In this document: piece by piece, positions 1 to 6,841 of the stretch
Layout of the letters: each line of letters opens with the position of its first letter
Numbering within the stretch: position 1 is the first letter of the stretch
Assembly (NCBI GenBank): GCA_024710445.1
Contig: JANJUT010000136.1
Coordinates: 1-6,921, forward strand
Reading direction: 5' to 3'
From: Thiobacillus sp.
GTDB taxonomy: Bacteria > Pseudomonadota > Gammaproteobacteria > Burkholderiales > Thiobacillaceae
Length of the DNA: 6,921 bases
The notes under the pieces: generated by a model
Told to the model about the DNA's origin: nothing
Seen by the model: the letters and a program-made list of their open reading frames with translations, nothing else
Database searches by the model: none
Translations under genes and position numbers: made by a program

Positions 1-73
1 ATTTGCCGATGCGCCGATTTGAACATCAGCTTGCGGGCGCTTGATAAATCCGGCTAAAGCGTCGTCACTAGGG
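1..73 (+). other. 3' end of an upstream transcription unit, identity unknown
   Basis: This short stretch lies before a terminator and probably holds the last codons of an upstream plus-strand gene. The three plus frames stop at 20-22, 42-44 and 55-57. The frame ending in TAA at 55-57 has the highest share of G/C in third codon positions, but its peptide (ending LRALDKSG) is not one I recognise. In many betaproteobacteria purF lies directly before metZ, which makes purF the obvious guess, but too few residues are present to support it. Confidence 0.25.
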
Positions 74-108
74 AAACCCCGAAACGCGCTTGCAGTTCGG
101 GGTTTTTT
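74..108 (+). terminator. Rho-independent terminator just upstream of metZ
   Basis: AAACCCCGAA (74-83) pairs perfectly with TTCGGGGTTT (96-105) around a 12-base loop, and a run of six T follows (103-108). This is a textbook intrinsic terminator shape on the plus strand. It would end the upstream unit. It sits only 15 bases before the metZ start codon, so it could also act as a leader attenuator for metZ if transcription begins upstream of it. Confidence 0.8.
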
Positions 109-123
109 ATTTTGGGGTCAACC

Positions 124-1296
124 ATGAACAACGACGAATACGATATCGACACGCTGGCCGTCCGTGCGGGCACCGTCCGCAGCCAGTTCAATGAACATTC
201 CGAGGCGATGTTCCTCACCTCCAGCTTTGTGTTCAGCAGTGCGGCCGAGGCGGCGGCGCGTTTCAAGGGCGAGCAGCCCGGTCCGATCTATGCGCGCTTC
301 ACCAATCCCACGGTCAACATGATGGAAGAACGGCTTGCCGCGCTGGAAGGGGCCGAGCGCTGCGTGGCATTTGCCTCCGGCATGGCAGCCATCCTGGCCA
401 CCGTGATGGGCTTGATGAAGGCGGGCGAGCATATCGTCGCCTCACGCTCGATTTTCGGTTCAACGGTGCAACTGTTCAGCAATATTCTGGGCCGTTTTGG
501 TATTGAGACAACCTACGTGTCGCCGACCGATCCGGCGGAATGGCGCGCAGCGGTCAAGTCGAATACCCGGCTGTTTTTCGTCGAGTCGCCATCCAACCCG
601 CTGACCGAAGTGAGCGACATTCGCGCGCTGGCGGCGATTGCGCATGAATCGGGTGCGTGGCTTGCAGTCGATAACTGCTTTTGTTCACCTGCGTTGCAAC
701 GGCCGCTGGAACTGGATGCCGATATCGTGATCCATTCTGCGACCAAGTATCTCGATGGTCAGGGCAGGGTGCTGGGCGGCGCAGTCCTGGGCAGCCAGGC
801 CTTGATGGAAGGGGTGTATACCTTTCTGCGGACGGCCGGGCCGACGCTGTCGGCATTCAATGCCTGGGTGATCCTGAAGGGGCTGGAAACGCTGTCGATA
901 CGTATGGCTGCCCATTCGAACAATGCGCTGGCGCTGGCGCAATGGCTGGAAGCGCAGCCACAGGTTGCGCGCGTGCTGTACCCGGGTTTGCCATCGCATC
1001 CGCAACATGCGCTGGCGATGGCACAGCAGAAAACTGGTGGCGGCATCGTGGCGTTTGAACTCAAGGGCGGCAAGGACGCGGCCTGGAAACTGATTGATGC
1101 TACCCGGCTGCTGTCGATCACCGCCAATCTGGGCGACACCAAAACCACGATCACCCATCCCGCTTCCACCACGCATAGCCGCATGACGCCTGAGCAGCGC
1201 GATGCGGCGGGCATCAGTGATGGATTGATCCGTATTGCCGTGGGGCTGGAATCGGTTGCGGACATCCAGGCCGACCTGGCACGCGGACTGGCATGA
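124..1296 (+). CDS. metZ: O-succinylhomoserine sulfhydrylase MetZ
   Basis: This is a cytoplasmic PLP enzyme of the Cys/Met metabolism (cystathionine gamma-synthase-like) family. It converts O-succinyl-L-homoserine and sulfide to homocysteine and succinate, the direct-sulfhydrylation step of methionine synthesis. The product is 390 residues, normal for the family. Visible hallmarks are YARFTNPT (56-63) and ASGMAA (84-89) for phosphate and cofactor contacts, and AVDNCFC (181-187) with the ring-nitrogen aspartate D183. The PLP lysine is K208 in HSATKYLDGQGR, a form typical of MetZ, and R370 in LIRIAVGLE would bind the substrate carboxylate. I chose the ATG at 124 because GGGG (114-117) lies six bases ahead as a ribosome-binding site. 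An in-frame TTG at 112 would add only four residues and would destroy that spacing. Members of the family are easily confused (MetB, MetY, MetC); the motif wording and size favour MetZ. The stop overlaps the next start. Confidence 0.93.
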   Translation: MNNDEYDIDTLAVRAGTVRSQFNEHSEAMFLTSSFVFSSAAEAAARFKGEQPGPIYARFTNPTVNMMEERLAALEGAERCVAFASGMAAILATVMGLMKAGEHIVASRSIFGSTVQLFSNILGRFGIETTYVSPTDPAEWRAAVKSNTRLFFVESPSNPLTEVSDIRALAAIAHESGAWLAVDNCFCSPALQRPLELDADIVIHSATKYLDGQGRVLGGAVLGSQALMEGVYTFLRTAGPTLSAFNAWVILKGLETLSIRMAAHSNNALALAQWLEAQPQVARVLYPGLPSHPQHALAMAQQKTGGGIVAFELKGGKDAAWKLIDATRLLSITANLGDTKTTITHPASTTHSRMTPEQRDAAGISDGLIRIAVGLESVADIQADLARGLA

Positions 1297-1949
1297 TATT
1301 GCGAGGCCTGGTGCTGGGGTTTCTTGGTCTGGGAATGGCCCACGCTGCCGACATGACCGTGCTGCATTATGTCGACCAGGATCCGGGGGGCGCACCTTAT
1401 GTGACACGCATCCTGGTGACGCCGGATTTCATGCGGATGGATGGTGGCGAGGACAACGCGGATTTCGCCCTGCTGGATCGGCGGCAGCGCCAGCTGGTTA
1501 ATGTCAGCCGCGACAACAAGCTGGCGCTGGTGTTTGCATCCGGCGCGCTGCCGCCGCGTCCGGCCAGCCTGAAATCCCGGCTTGACGTCAGCAAGGCCGC
1601 GCCCGGCACGCAACGGTTCCGCCTTGAGGTCAATGGTGTGGTGTGCAGTGAAGGCATCGCAGCGCTTCGTGCGGCACCCGATGCGGCACGTGCGATGGCC
1701 GAGCTGAAATCGGTTCTGGCGGCGACGCAATACCGTGTCTGGAAGGATACGCCTGTCGAATTACAGCACGATTGCGATCTGGCAAACCAGGTGTGGGAAA
1801 CGGACAGCACGCTCAAACTGGGATTGCCGCTGGAGGAGCGCGAGTTCACCGGGCGGACGCGGAAATTCGAGCGTGAAACCCGGCAGCCGCTTCAGCCGGA
1901 ACTGTTTCGCGTACCGGAGGAGTTGACGGTGATCAACGCGCCGTCATAG
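1293..1949 (+). CDS. Exported hypothetical protein coupled to metZ
   Basis: I do not recognise this 218-residue product. It begins with a clear signal peptide: a short basic start (R4), a hydrophobic core to about residue 15, and a likely cut after AHA (18). The mature protein should therefore be about 200 residues in the periplasm or outer membrane. The mature part has no further membrane segment and looks mostly beta-like in its first half. It has only two cysteines, C118 and C161, which could form one disulphide. The C-terminal third is charged and rich in R and E. Its ATG overlaps the metZ stop (ATGA), with GGA five bases ahead as a weak ribosome site, so translation is probably coupled to metZ. 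Composition matches its neighbours, with no sign of transfer. Its function is unknown; methionine metabolism cannot be inferred from position alone. Confidence 0.8.
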   Translation: MILRGLVLGFLGLGMAHAADMTVLHYVDQDPGGAPYVTRILVTPDFMRMDGGEDNADFALLDRRQRQLVNVSRDNKLALVFASGALPPRPASLKSRLDVSKAAPGTQRFRLEVNGVVCSEGIAALRAAPDAARAMAELKSVLAATQYRVWKDTPVELQHDCDLANQVWETDSTLKLGLPLEEREFTGRTRKFERETRQPLQPELFRVPEELTVINAPS

Positions 1950-2693
1950 CGCTTCGACTTTAAGTGTGCAGCCCGCCGCATCGCACACGACATATCCCCA
2001 GCGGGCATACCAGTCCGGTACCACCCAGCGTTCGCGGTCATGGCCTTCAACCGGATGGACATGTCGCATCGGGCGATGGGTGTGTCCATGGATCAGGCGC
2101 AGGGCCTGCTGTTCAGCCAATACGCGCTCGACTTCTGCCGCACTCACATCCATGATGTCGGCAGGTTTGCCGGCTTTGGCTGATTCGCTGCCCGCACGTG
2201 CCTGATTCGCCAGGCGGTGGCGCAGGGCCAGCGGCAGGTGCCGCAACAGGGTCAGGATCAGGGGACGCCGCACGCGCCGTCGAAAGGCTTGATAGGCGAT
2301 ATCGTCGGTGCACAGGGTGTCGCCGTGCATCAGCAAGGTCGGCACGCCATACAGTTCAATCCGTGTAGGGTCGTTCAGCAGGGTCATTCCTGATAGCGCT
2401 GCGTAGCGTTGGGCCAGCATGAAATCGCGGTTGCCGTGCATGAAATACACCGGGGTACCGGCATCGACCAATGCCCGGATCCGGCGCGCAGCATCATGCG
2501 CAACCTGCTCGTCGTGGTCATCGCCAATCCAGGCTTCGAACAGATCGCCCAGAATATAGAGCGCGTCAGCACCTTTGGCCTCTTCCTGCAGAAAGCGAAA
2601 AAAACGCCCGGTGGCGACCGGGCGTTCGTCGGTCAAGTGCAGGTCGGCTACAAAGTAGGTGCGGCCTGCCTTGACCTGGGAGGTCGGGTTCAC
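1944..2693 (-). CDS. lpxH: UDP-2,3-diacylglucosamine pyrophosphohydrolase LpxH
   Basis: LpxH cleaves UDP-2,3-diacylglucosamine to lipid X (2,3-diacylglucosamine 1-phosphate) and UMP, an essential step of lipid A synthesis at the inner face of the inner membrane. It is a calcineurin-like, two-manganese phosphoesterase. All metal-site motifs are present: DLH (D17, H19), GDLFEAWIGDD (D50), HGNRDF (N88, R89), MHGDTLCTDD (H123) and IHGHTHRP (H202, H204, H206). The product is 249 residues against about 240 in E. coli, with a few extra N-terminal residues before the first strand. The start is a GTG at 2693-2691. No ATG lies in frame before the first catalytic motif, and the site has no good Shine-Dalgarno sequence, so translation may depend on ribosomes finishing ppiB, whose stop lies 8 bases upstream. 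It is the last gene of the minus-strand operon, and its stop overlaps the convergent gene by six bases. Confidence 0.96.
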   Translation of the reverse strand: MNPTSQVKAGRTYFVADLHLTDERPVATGRFFRFLQEEAKGADALYILGDLFEAWIGDDHDEQVAHDAARRIRALVDAGTPVYFMHGNRDFMLAQRYAALSGMTLLNDPTRIELYGVPTLLMHGDTLCTDDIAYQAFRRRVRRPLILTLLRHLPLALRHRLANQARAGSESAKAGKPADIMDVSAAEVERVLAEQQALRLIHGHTHRPMRHVHPVEGHDRERWVVPDWYARWGYVVCDAAGCTLKVEAL

Positions 2694-2701
2694 CGGTTCG
2701 A

Positions 2702-3193
2702 TCAGGCGATTTCTGCCTTGGTGATGACCACATCTTCCACCGGTACGTCCTGATGGCCGGCGCGGGTGCCGGTTTTGACCTTCTTGATCTTGTCGACCAC
2801 ATCGGTGCCGTCTACCACCTTGCCGAACACGGCATACCCATAGCCTTGCGGGGTGGGCGCGGTGAAGTTGAGGAAGCTGTTGTTGGCAACGTTGATGAAG
2901 AACTGTGCGGTGGCCGAATTGGGGTTGGGCGTGCGGGCCATGGCAACGGTGTAGGCCTCGTTTTTCAGGCCGTTGGCAGCTTCATTTTCGATCGTTTCGC
3001 GCGTGGGCTTTTGCGTCATGCCGGGCTCAAAGCCGCCGCCCTGAATCATGAAACCGTCGATCACGCGGTGAAAAATGGTGCCGTCGAAAAAACCATCACG
3101 CACGTATTGCAGAAAGTTCTCCACCGTTTTCGGGGCTTTTTCAGCATCGAGTTCGAGGGTGATGATGCCGTGATTGGTGTGCAGCTTGACCAT
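2702..3193 (-). CDS. ppiB: Peptidyl-prolyl cis-trans isomerase B (cyclophilin)
   Basis: This is a cytoplasmic cyclophilin that speeds cis-trans isomerisation of proline peptide bonds. The 163-residue product is collinear with E. coli PpiB (164 residues) and shares long identical blocks. It has FHRVI (41-45) with the catalytic arginine R43, [12 protein letters not shown] (47-58) with Q51, MART (85-88) and SATAQFFIN (93-101) with the hydrophobic-pocket residues F98 and F99, and HQDVP near the end. No signal peptide is present, which separates it from the periplasmic PpiA type. The ATG start is supported by AGGA at 3200-3203, six bases upstream. The gene lies 8 bases after the L,D-transpeptidase and 8 bases before lpxH. 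The pairing of ppiB and lpxH recurs in proteobacteria and is probably only co-expression. Confidence 0.97.
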   Translation of the reverse strand: MVKLHTNHGIITLELDAEKAPKTVENFLQYVRDGFFDGTIFHRVIDGFMIQGGGFEPGMTQKPTRETIENEAANGLKNEAYTVAMARTPNPNSATAQFFINVANNSFLNFTAPTPQGYGYAVFGKVVDGTDVVDKIKKVKTGTRAGHQDVPVEDVVITKAEIA

Positions 3194-3199
3194 GGAGTG

Positions 3200-3203
3200 T
3201 CCT
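3200..3203 (-). promoter_or_regulatory. Ribosome-binding site of ppiB overlapping the preceding stop
   Basis: AGGA on the minus strand lies six bases before the ppiB ATG and shares its first two bases with the TAG stop of the L,D-transpeptidase gene. It is the only convincing Shine-Dalgarno sequence inside this operon, and it fixes the ppiB start. A ribosome terminating on the upstream gene would sit on this site, so coupling or hand-over is likely. Confidence 0.6.
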
Positions 3204-4353
3204 ATAGAGAAGTTTCGTGAATGATTTTCCAGCGGCCGTTTTCGCGGCTCCAGAATTGGCGTTTAACAGTACGGTCGCTGAGGTTGCTGCTCTGGTAATC
3301 CTGCACAAAGCTGACCAGGGCAAAATCGGGGCGCTCGGGGTAGAGCATCAGGCTGACCTTGCTGAGGCCTACCTTGATCCATGATTTGGTGGCGTTCACC
3401 TTTTGTTTGCTGGCACCAAAGGACTGGAAATCCTGAGGCCCGGTGCGGAATGACGGGCTGTAGTGACTGAGCAGGCGTGGGGTGTCACGGCTTTCCCAGT
3501 CCTGGCGCCATTGATCCAGTGCCTCTGCCAGGTCGTTGCGGCGTGAGTCGAGCGCATCGTGGGCAACCCATTCGACCTGTTCGGCGATGATGACCGGGGT
3601 TTTCCCGGTCTGGATATAGTGGCCGAGCCGTGCCAGATCGTCGTTGGCCAGAACGACACAGCCTTCGCTGGCGCGTGGCGTCCGGCTGTAGGTGCTGCTG
3701 GGGCTGCCATGTATCCAGATGCCGTGGCCATTGCGTCCCTGCCGGGTATCCCATTCGTTGGGGTAGGACAGGGTGAATGCGCCGCCGCCGTAGAAGTCGG
3801 TGAGTTCGCGCGGTGATTTGAATCCGGAAATGGTGTAGATGCCGATCGGGGTGCGGTTGTCGCCTTCTTTCTGCTTGCCGGCACCGGCCTTGCCGATCGT
3901 GACGTAGAAATCGGCCACCCGAACCGGCAGGCCTGCGCGGTTTTCATAGACGTACAGCCGTGAACGGCTGGCATCGACTACCAGCGCATGGCGATAACTG
4001 TCGTCCAGATTCAACAGGTAGGCTGGAACCTTGTCCTGCGACAAGGATTCGGTCGCCGCGTGCACACGCTGGCGTGCTTCGAGGCGAAGCTGGTCCAGTT
4101 CGGCGCTGCGCGACTGGATATTGCCCAGGGTTTCCAGCGGGCGCGCACGCGCAAGCAGCAGGTCGCCCTTGACCAGTTGCGCCAGCCGGAAATTCGGGTG
4201 TTGCTGCGTCAGTTGATCGACGGTGGTTACGGCCTCAGGCATCCGGCTTTGCGTCACCGCCAGCAGACTGTTGGTCAACTGGCGATCAGCATCCACCCCG
4301 GCTGCATGGGCAACCGGGATGGTCAACAGAAGCGTGAGGAGCAGGCGATGCAT
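3202..4353 (-). CDS. Periplasmic L,D-transpeptidase (YkuD) with C-terminal NTF2-like domain
   Basis: This predicted peptidoglycan enzyme forms or exchanges bonds at meso-diaminopimelate using a catalytic cysteine. The 383 residues begin with a signal peptide cut near AHA (17). An alpha-helical region (about 20-108) follows, then the YkuD domain (about 120-260) and an NTF2-like domain (about 275-383). The YkuD active site is visible as GIWIHG with H215 and RASEGCVVL with S229, G231 and the nucleophile C232. In many relatives the motif reads SHGCIR, so E230 and V234 replace the usual His and Arg. I recall this SxGCVVL form from one L,D-transpeptidase subfamily with an NTF2-like tail (named Cds6 in some databases), so it is probably not inactivating. 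The C-terminal domain matches that of the adjacent TPR protein. The ATG directly abuts that gene's TAA with no Shine-Dalgarno sequence, implying translational coupling. Whether it makes 3-3 cross-links or attaches a protein to the wall cannot be told. Confidence 0.9.
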   Translation of the reverse strand: MHRLLLTLLLTIPVAHAAGVDADRQLTNSLLAVTQSRMPEAVTTVDQLTQQHPNFRLAQLVKGDLLLARARPLETLGNIQSRSAELDQLRLEARQRVHAATESLSQDKVPAYLLNLDDSYRHALVVDASRSRLYVYENRAGLPVRVADFYVTIGKAGAGKQKEGDNRTPIGIYTISGFKSPRELTDFYGGGAFTLSYPNEWDTRQGRNGHGIWIHGSPSSTYSRTPRASEGCVVLANDDLARLGHYIQTGKTPVIIAEQVEWVAHDALDSRRNDLAEALDQWRQDWESRDTPRLLSHYSPSFRTGPQDFQSFGASKQKVNATKSWIKVGLSKVSLMLYPERPDFALVSFVQDYQSSNLSDRTVKRQFWSRENGRWKIIHETSL

Positions 4354-5298
4354 TTATCGGGAAGTCTCGCTGATAATGCGCCACTGGCCATCCTGCAGCG
4401 CCAGTTTCAGCGTTTTGGTCACGGTCGAGCGCAGCAGGTCGGAACGATAAGCCTGGCGGAACGTGGCGCTGGCCGTGTTGCCTTGCTGGTCAATCTTCAG
4501 ATCGCTGATCTGCACGTCAATTGTCTTGGGTGCCGTGATGCGGTCGCGGCGCTGGGCTTCCCAGGTGGCACGGGTCATGCCGCTTGATGCGAAATCACTG
4601 GCATAGGCCGCCAGATAGGCATTCACATCGCGCCTGGACCAGGCTTGTGCCCAATTGTTGATGGCGGCTTCGACATTCGAGCTTGCCGCAGCGGGTGCAG
4701 GGGCGGGCTTGGCCGGCGCAGGCTCGGTGGCGGCGGGTTTGGCTGCAGGCTTGAGCGCGGCAACCGCCGGCTTGGCGGCAGATTTGCGGGGCTGCCCCTG
4801 GATCAGGTCCTGGATCAGGGCCAGCTTGGTTTGTGCGGCAGCGTTCTTGTTGTCGAGAGCCAGGGCCTTGTCGTAGGCAATGGAAGCCATCTTGGCGTAG
4901 ATGTCACCCAGGTTCTCGTGTGCGGTAGCGTAGCTCGGATGGGTGCGGATCGCCATTTCCAGCGCGTTTTTCGCGGAGTCGTACTTGCTTTGTGAAGCGT
5001 AAAGCACCGCAAGGTTATTGTAGGGTTCGGGCAGTTCGGGGAAGTCCTCGGTCAGTCCGGTGAATACAGTGATGGCATCGTTGGTCTTGCCCTGGTCGGC
5101 GAGGATCAGCCCTTTCAGAAAGCGTGCCTGGGCGTCCTTCGGGTTTTTTGCCAGATAACGATTGGCACGGTCGAGCGCGCCGGTCAAATCGCCCTTGCGG
5201 AACTGGGTGTTGATGTCCTGAACTTCAGTGGCCAGCACAGGCGTGCTGACCAGAATGGCGCAGGTGGCAACGGCAGCAAAGAAGCGGGACAAGGCCAT
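4354..5298 (-). CDS. Exported TPR-repeat protein with NTF2-like C-terminal domain
   Basis: This is the first gene of the minus-strand operon. The 314-residue product has a signal peptide (hydrophobic to about residue 20, likely cut after VLA, 23). Three to four TPR units follow (about 24-56, 57-90, 91-124 and a shortened fourth at 125-152), with typical NLAVLY and NLGDIYA helices. A linker rich in Ala, Pro and Lys (170-207) leads to an NTF2-like domain (208-314) ending WRIISETSR. TPRs usually bind other proteins, and NTF2-like folds bind ligands or pair with themselves, so a periplasmic scaffold or adaptor for the downstream L,D-transpeptidase is a fair inference. I took the ATG at 5298 because the best promoter would start transcripts near 5324, leaving a usable leader. 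An ATG at 5316 would add six residues (MNRAYH) and is the main alternative. Neither has a good ribosome site. No specific family name is recognised. Confidence 0.85.
   Translation of the reverse strand: MALSRFFAAVATCAILVSTPVLATEVQDINTQFRKGDLTGALDRANRYLAKNPKDAQARFLKGLILADQGKTNDAITVFTGLTEDFPELPEPYNNLAVLYASQSKYDSAKNALEMAIRTHPSYATAHENLGDIYAKMASIAYDKALALDNKNAAAQTKLALIQDLIQGQPRKSAAKPAVAALKPAAKPAATEPAPAKPAPAPAAASSNVEAAINNWAQAWSRRDVNAYLAAYASDFASSGMTRATWEAQRRDRITAPKTIDVQISDLKIDQQGNTASATFRQAYRSDLLRSTVTKTLKLALQDGQWRIISETSR
4797..4820 (-). repeat. 12-base tandem duplication inside the TPR-protein gene
   Basis: On the plus strand CCTGGATCAGG occurs at 4797-4807 and again at 4809-4819, giving two 12-base units differing only in the last base. 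In the gene it is in frame and encodes LIQ-D-LIQ-G at the end of the TPR region, just before the Ala/Pro/Lys linker. It looks like a small in-frame slippage duplication that extends the last helix by about one turn. Confidence 0.6.
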
Positions 5299-5317
5299 GT
5301 GATATGCTCGGTTCATC

Positions 5318-5346
5318 TTGAGAAGCAGGCATTCTAACAATATCGA
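5318..5346 (+). promoter_or_regulatory. Candidate sigma-70 promoter of cysS
   Basis: TTGAGA (5318-5323, 5/6 match to TTGACA) and TATCGA (5341-5346, 3/6 match) are separated by exactly 17 bases. Transcription would begin near 5353, giving a 5' leader of about 64 bases for cysS. The element faces and overlaps the candidate promoter of the divergent operon, so the two could interfere. Identification rests on pattern only. Confidence 0.3.
5331..5339 (-). promoter_or_regulatory. Candidate extended -10 promoter of the TPR/L,D-transpeptidase operon
   Basis: The minus strand reads TGT-TAGAAT at 5339-5331. This is an extended -10 element (TGn) with a 5/6 match to TATAAT. The -35 region at the normal distance is poor, which extended -10 promoters tolerate. 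Transcription would start near 5324, leaving about 25 bases before the ATG at 5298. Confidence 0.4.
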
Positions 5347-5416
5347 CTCCGCTGAGACAGTCGGCATTCCGCCTGATTCCCGTAACGTGTCATTCCATCC
5401 GTAGCTTGCCCGCACT

Positions 5417-6784
5417 ATGTTGCACATTACCAATTCCCTGACACGCTCCAAAGAAGCATTTGTTCCGCTCATTCCGGGGCGAATCCGCATGTATGTATGC
5501 GGCATGACCGTGTACGACCTGTGCCATCTTGGGCACGCACGGGTGTTTGTAGTGTTCGACATGGTGACGCGCTGGCTGCGCGCAAGCGGCTATCAGGTCG
5601 AATACGTAAGAAACATTACGGACATCGACGACAAAATCATTAGGCGTGCGCAGGAAAAGGGTGAAACCCCGGCCGAGCTGACCGAGCGCTTTATTGCCGA
5701 GATGCATGAGGACGAACGGGCACTGGGCGTATTGCCTCCCGACCACGAGCCACGAGCGACCGCTTATGTGGCGCAGATGCTGGCCCTCATCGCCCAGCTG
5801 GAAAAGAACGGCCTCGCCTACCCGGCCGCCAACGGCGACGTGTATTACAGCGTGCGCGGCTTTGCCAGCTATGGCCGTCTGTCCGGCAAGAGCCTGGATG
5901 AATTGCGCGCAGGCGAGCGGGTTGAGATCGACACGTATAAACGTGACCCGATGGATTTTGTGCTGTGGAAAGCCGCCAAGCCAGGCGAGCCGGCATGGGA
6001 ATCGCCGTGGGGGCCGGGCCGCCCCGGCTGGCATATCGAGTGCTCTGCCATGAGCGCCGATCTGCTCGGTAATCACTTCGATATTCACGGTGGCGGCCAG
6101 GATCTGCAGTTTCCGCATCACGAAAACGAGATCGCCCAGTCCGAGGGGGCGCACAACTGCACCTTCGTGAATTACTGGATGCATAACGGTTTTGTACGGG
6201 TGGACAACGAGAAAATGTCCAAATCGCTGGGCAATTTCTTCACCATCCGCGAGGTGCTGAAGAAATATGACGCCGAAGTGGTGCGTTTCTTCATCCTGCG
6301 CGCACATTACCGCAGCCCGCTGAACTACTCCGATGCTCATCTGGATGATGCCAGGAGCGCACTGGCCCGGCTGTATACCGCGCTGAAAAATGTGCCTGTA
6401 ACCGAAGCCGCACCTGACTGGGCGCAGCCCGAAGCGATCCGTTTCCGTGCCGCCATGGATGATGACTTCAACACGGCAGAAGCCATCGCCGTGCTGTTTG
6501 AACTGGCGGGTGAAGCCAATCGGGGCCATGCCACGGCGGCACAGATGCTTCGTAGCCTGGGCAACGTGCTGGGGTTGTTGCAGCGCGAGTCGGCTGATTT
6601 CCTGCAGGCCGGGGTGGACAGTGAGGGAATGCCTGAATCCGAGATTGAGACCCTGATTGCTGCGCGTCTGGCCGCCCGCAAGGAAAAGAACTTTGCCGAA
6701 TCCGATCGTATCCGCGATGTTCTGACGGCAGCGGGGATTGTGCTTGAGGATGGCTCCGGCGGGACGACCTGGCGCCGCGCCTGA
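5417..6784 (+). CDS. cysS: Cysteinyl-tRNA synthetase
   Basis: CysRS attaches cysteine to tRNA-Cys in the cytoplasm and is a class I synthetase. The 455-residue product is close to the E. coli length (461) and collinear with it. The ATP-binding HIGH motif appears as HLGH (37-40) and KMSKS is intact (266-270). The four zinc ligands that recognise the cysteine thiol, C28, C209, H234 and E238, fall at the E. coli positions, as does W205 in RPGWHIECS. The C-terminal helical and anticodon-binding region (about 310-455) is complete and ends GTTWRRA. The ATG at 5417 gives the normal N-terminus ([10 protein letters not shown]), although no Shine-Dalgarno sequence lies ahead of it. The gene is divergent from the TPR-led operon and is followed by a probable terminator 13 bases after the stop, so it seems to be a single-gene unit. 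Confidence 0.97.
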   Translation: MLHITNSLTRSKEAFVPLIPGRIRMYVCGMTVYDLCHLGHARVFVVFDMVTRWLRASGYQVEYVRNITDIDDKIIRRAQEKGETPAELTERFIAEMHEDERALGVLPPDHEPRATAYVAQMLALIAQLEKNGLAYPAANGDVYYSVRGFASYGRLSGKSLDELRAGERVEIDTYKRDPMDFVLWKAAKPGEPAWESPWGPGRPGWHIECSAMSADLLGNHFDIHGGGQDLQFPHHENEIAQSEGAHNCTFVNYWMHNGFVRVDNEKMSKSLGNFFTIREVLKKYDAEVVRFFILRAHYRSPLNYSDAHLDDARSALARLYTALKNVPVTEAAPDWAQPEAIRFRAAMDDDFNTAEAIAVLFELAGEANRGHATAAQMLRSLGNVLGLLQRESADFLQAGVDSEGMPESEIETLIAARLAARKEKNFAESDRIRDVLTAAGIVLEDGSGGTTWRRA

Positions 6785-6797
6785 AGTGGCCACGACA

Positions 6798-6825
6798 GGC
6801 GGGGACATGTCCGCCCCAATTTTTT
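6798..6825 (+). terminator. Probable intrinsic terminator of cysS
   Basis: GGCGG (6798-6802) pairs with CCGCC (6811-6815) around an eight-base loop. A shifted GGGG/CCCC pairing (6801-6804 with 6814-6817) is also possible. Six T follow at 6820-6825. The short stem and the spacer of two to four bases before the T run make it weaker than the terminator before metZ, but its place right after the cysS stop fits. Confidence 0.55.
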
Positions 6826-6841
6826 CCTTGTATACGCAAGG
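6826..6841. repeat. Short perfect inverted repeat downstream of cysS
   Basis: CCTTG (6826-6830) and CAAGG (6837-6841) flank a six-base centre, TATACG, directly after the cysS terminator T run. An A-rich stretch (6845-6850) follows. It lacks a T run on either strand in the right place, so it is not a terminator. It may be a protein-binding site for the next gene or chance. Confidence 0.3.

Noticed and set aside
30..75. tRNA-like look of the G/C-rich stretch near the window start
   Set aside because: No cloverleaf arms pair, and neither a TTCGAATC-type T loop nor a CCA end is found.
1..123. S-adenosylmethionine riboswitch or T-box upstream of metZ
   Set aside because: The only visible structure is a simple hairpin plus T run. 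No conserved riboswitch core is present, and the upstream sequence is too short to judge.
759..1730. Long minus-strand open frame across metZ and the exported protein
   Set aside because: It spans two well-supported plus-strand genes, has no domain or export signal I can see, and is rich in Arg, His and Gln as shadow frames often are.
1922..1945. Hairpin GACGG/CCGTC at the convergent gene ends as a bidirectional terminator
   Set aside because: The stem is only five pairs with an 11-base loop, and no T run follows on either strand.
4680..4790. G/C-rich repeated stretch as a possible minisatellite
   Set aside because: It encodes the Ala/Pro/Lys linker of the TPR protein. The similarity of the units follows from repeated Ala, Pro and Lys codons, with no regular period.
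124..6784. metZ and cysS as parts of one sulfur amino acid cluster
   Set aside because: They are separated by a four-gene operon on the other strand, have separate expression signals and share no visible regulatory motif, so proximity is probably chance.
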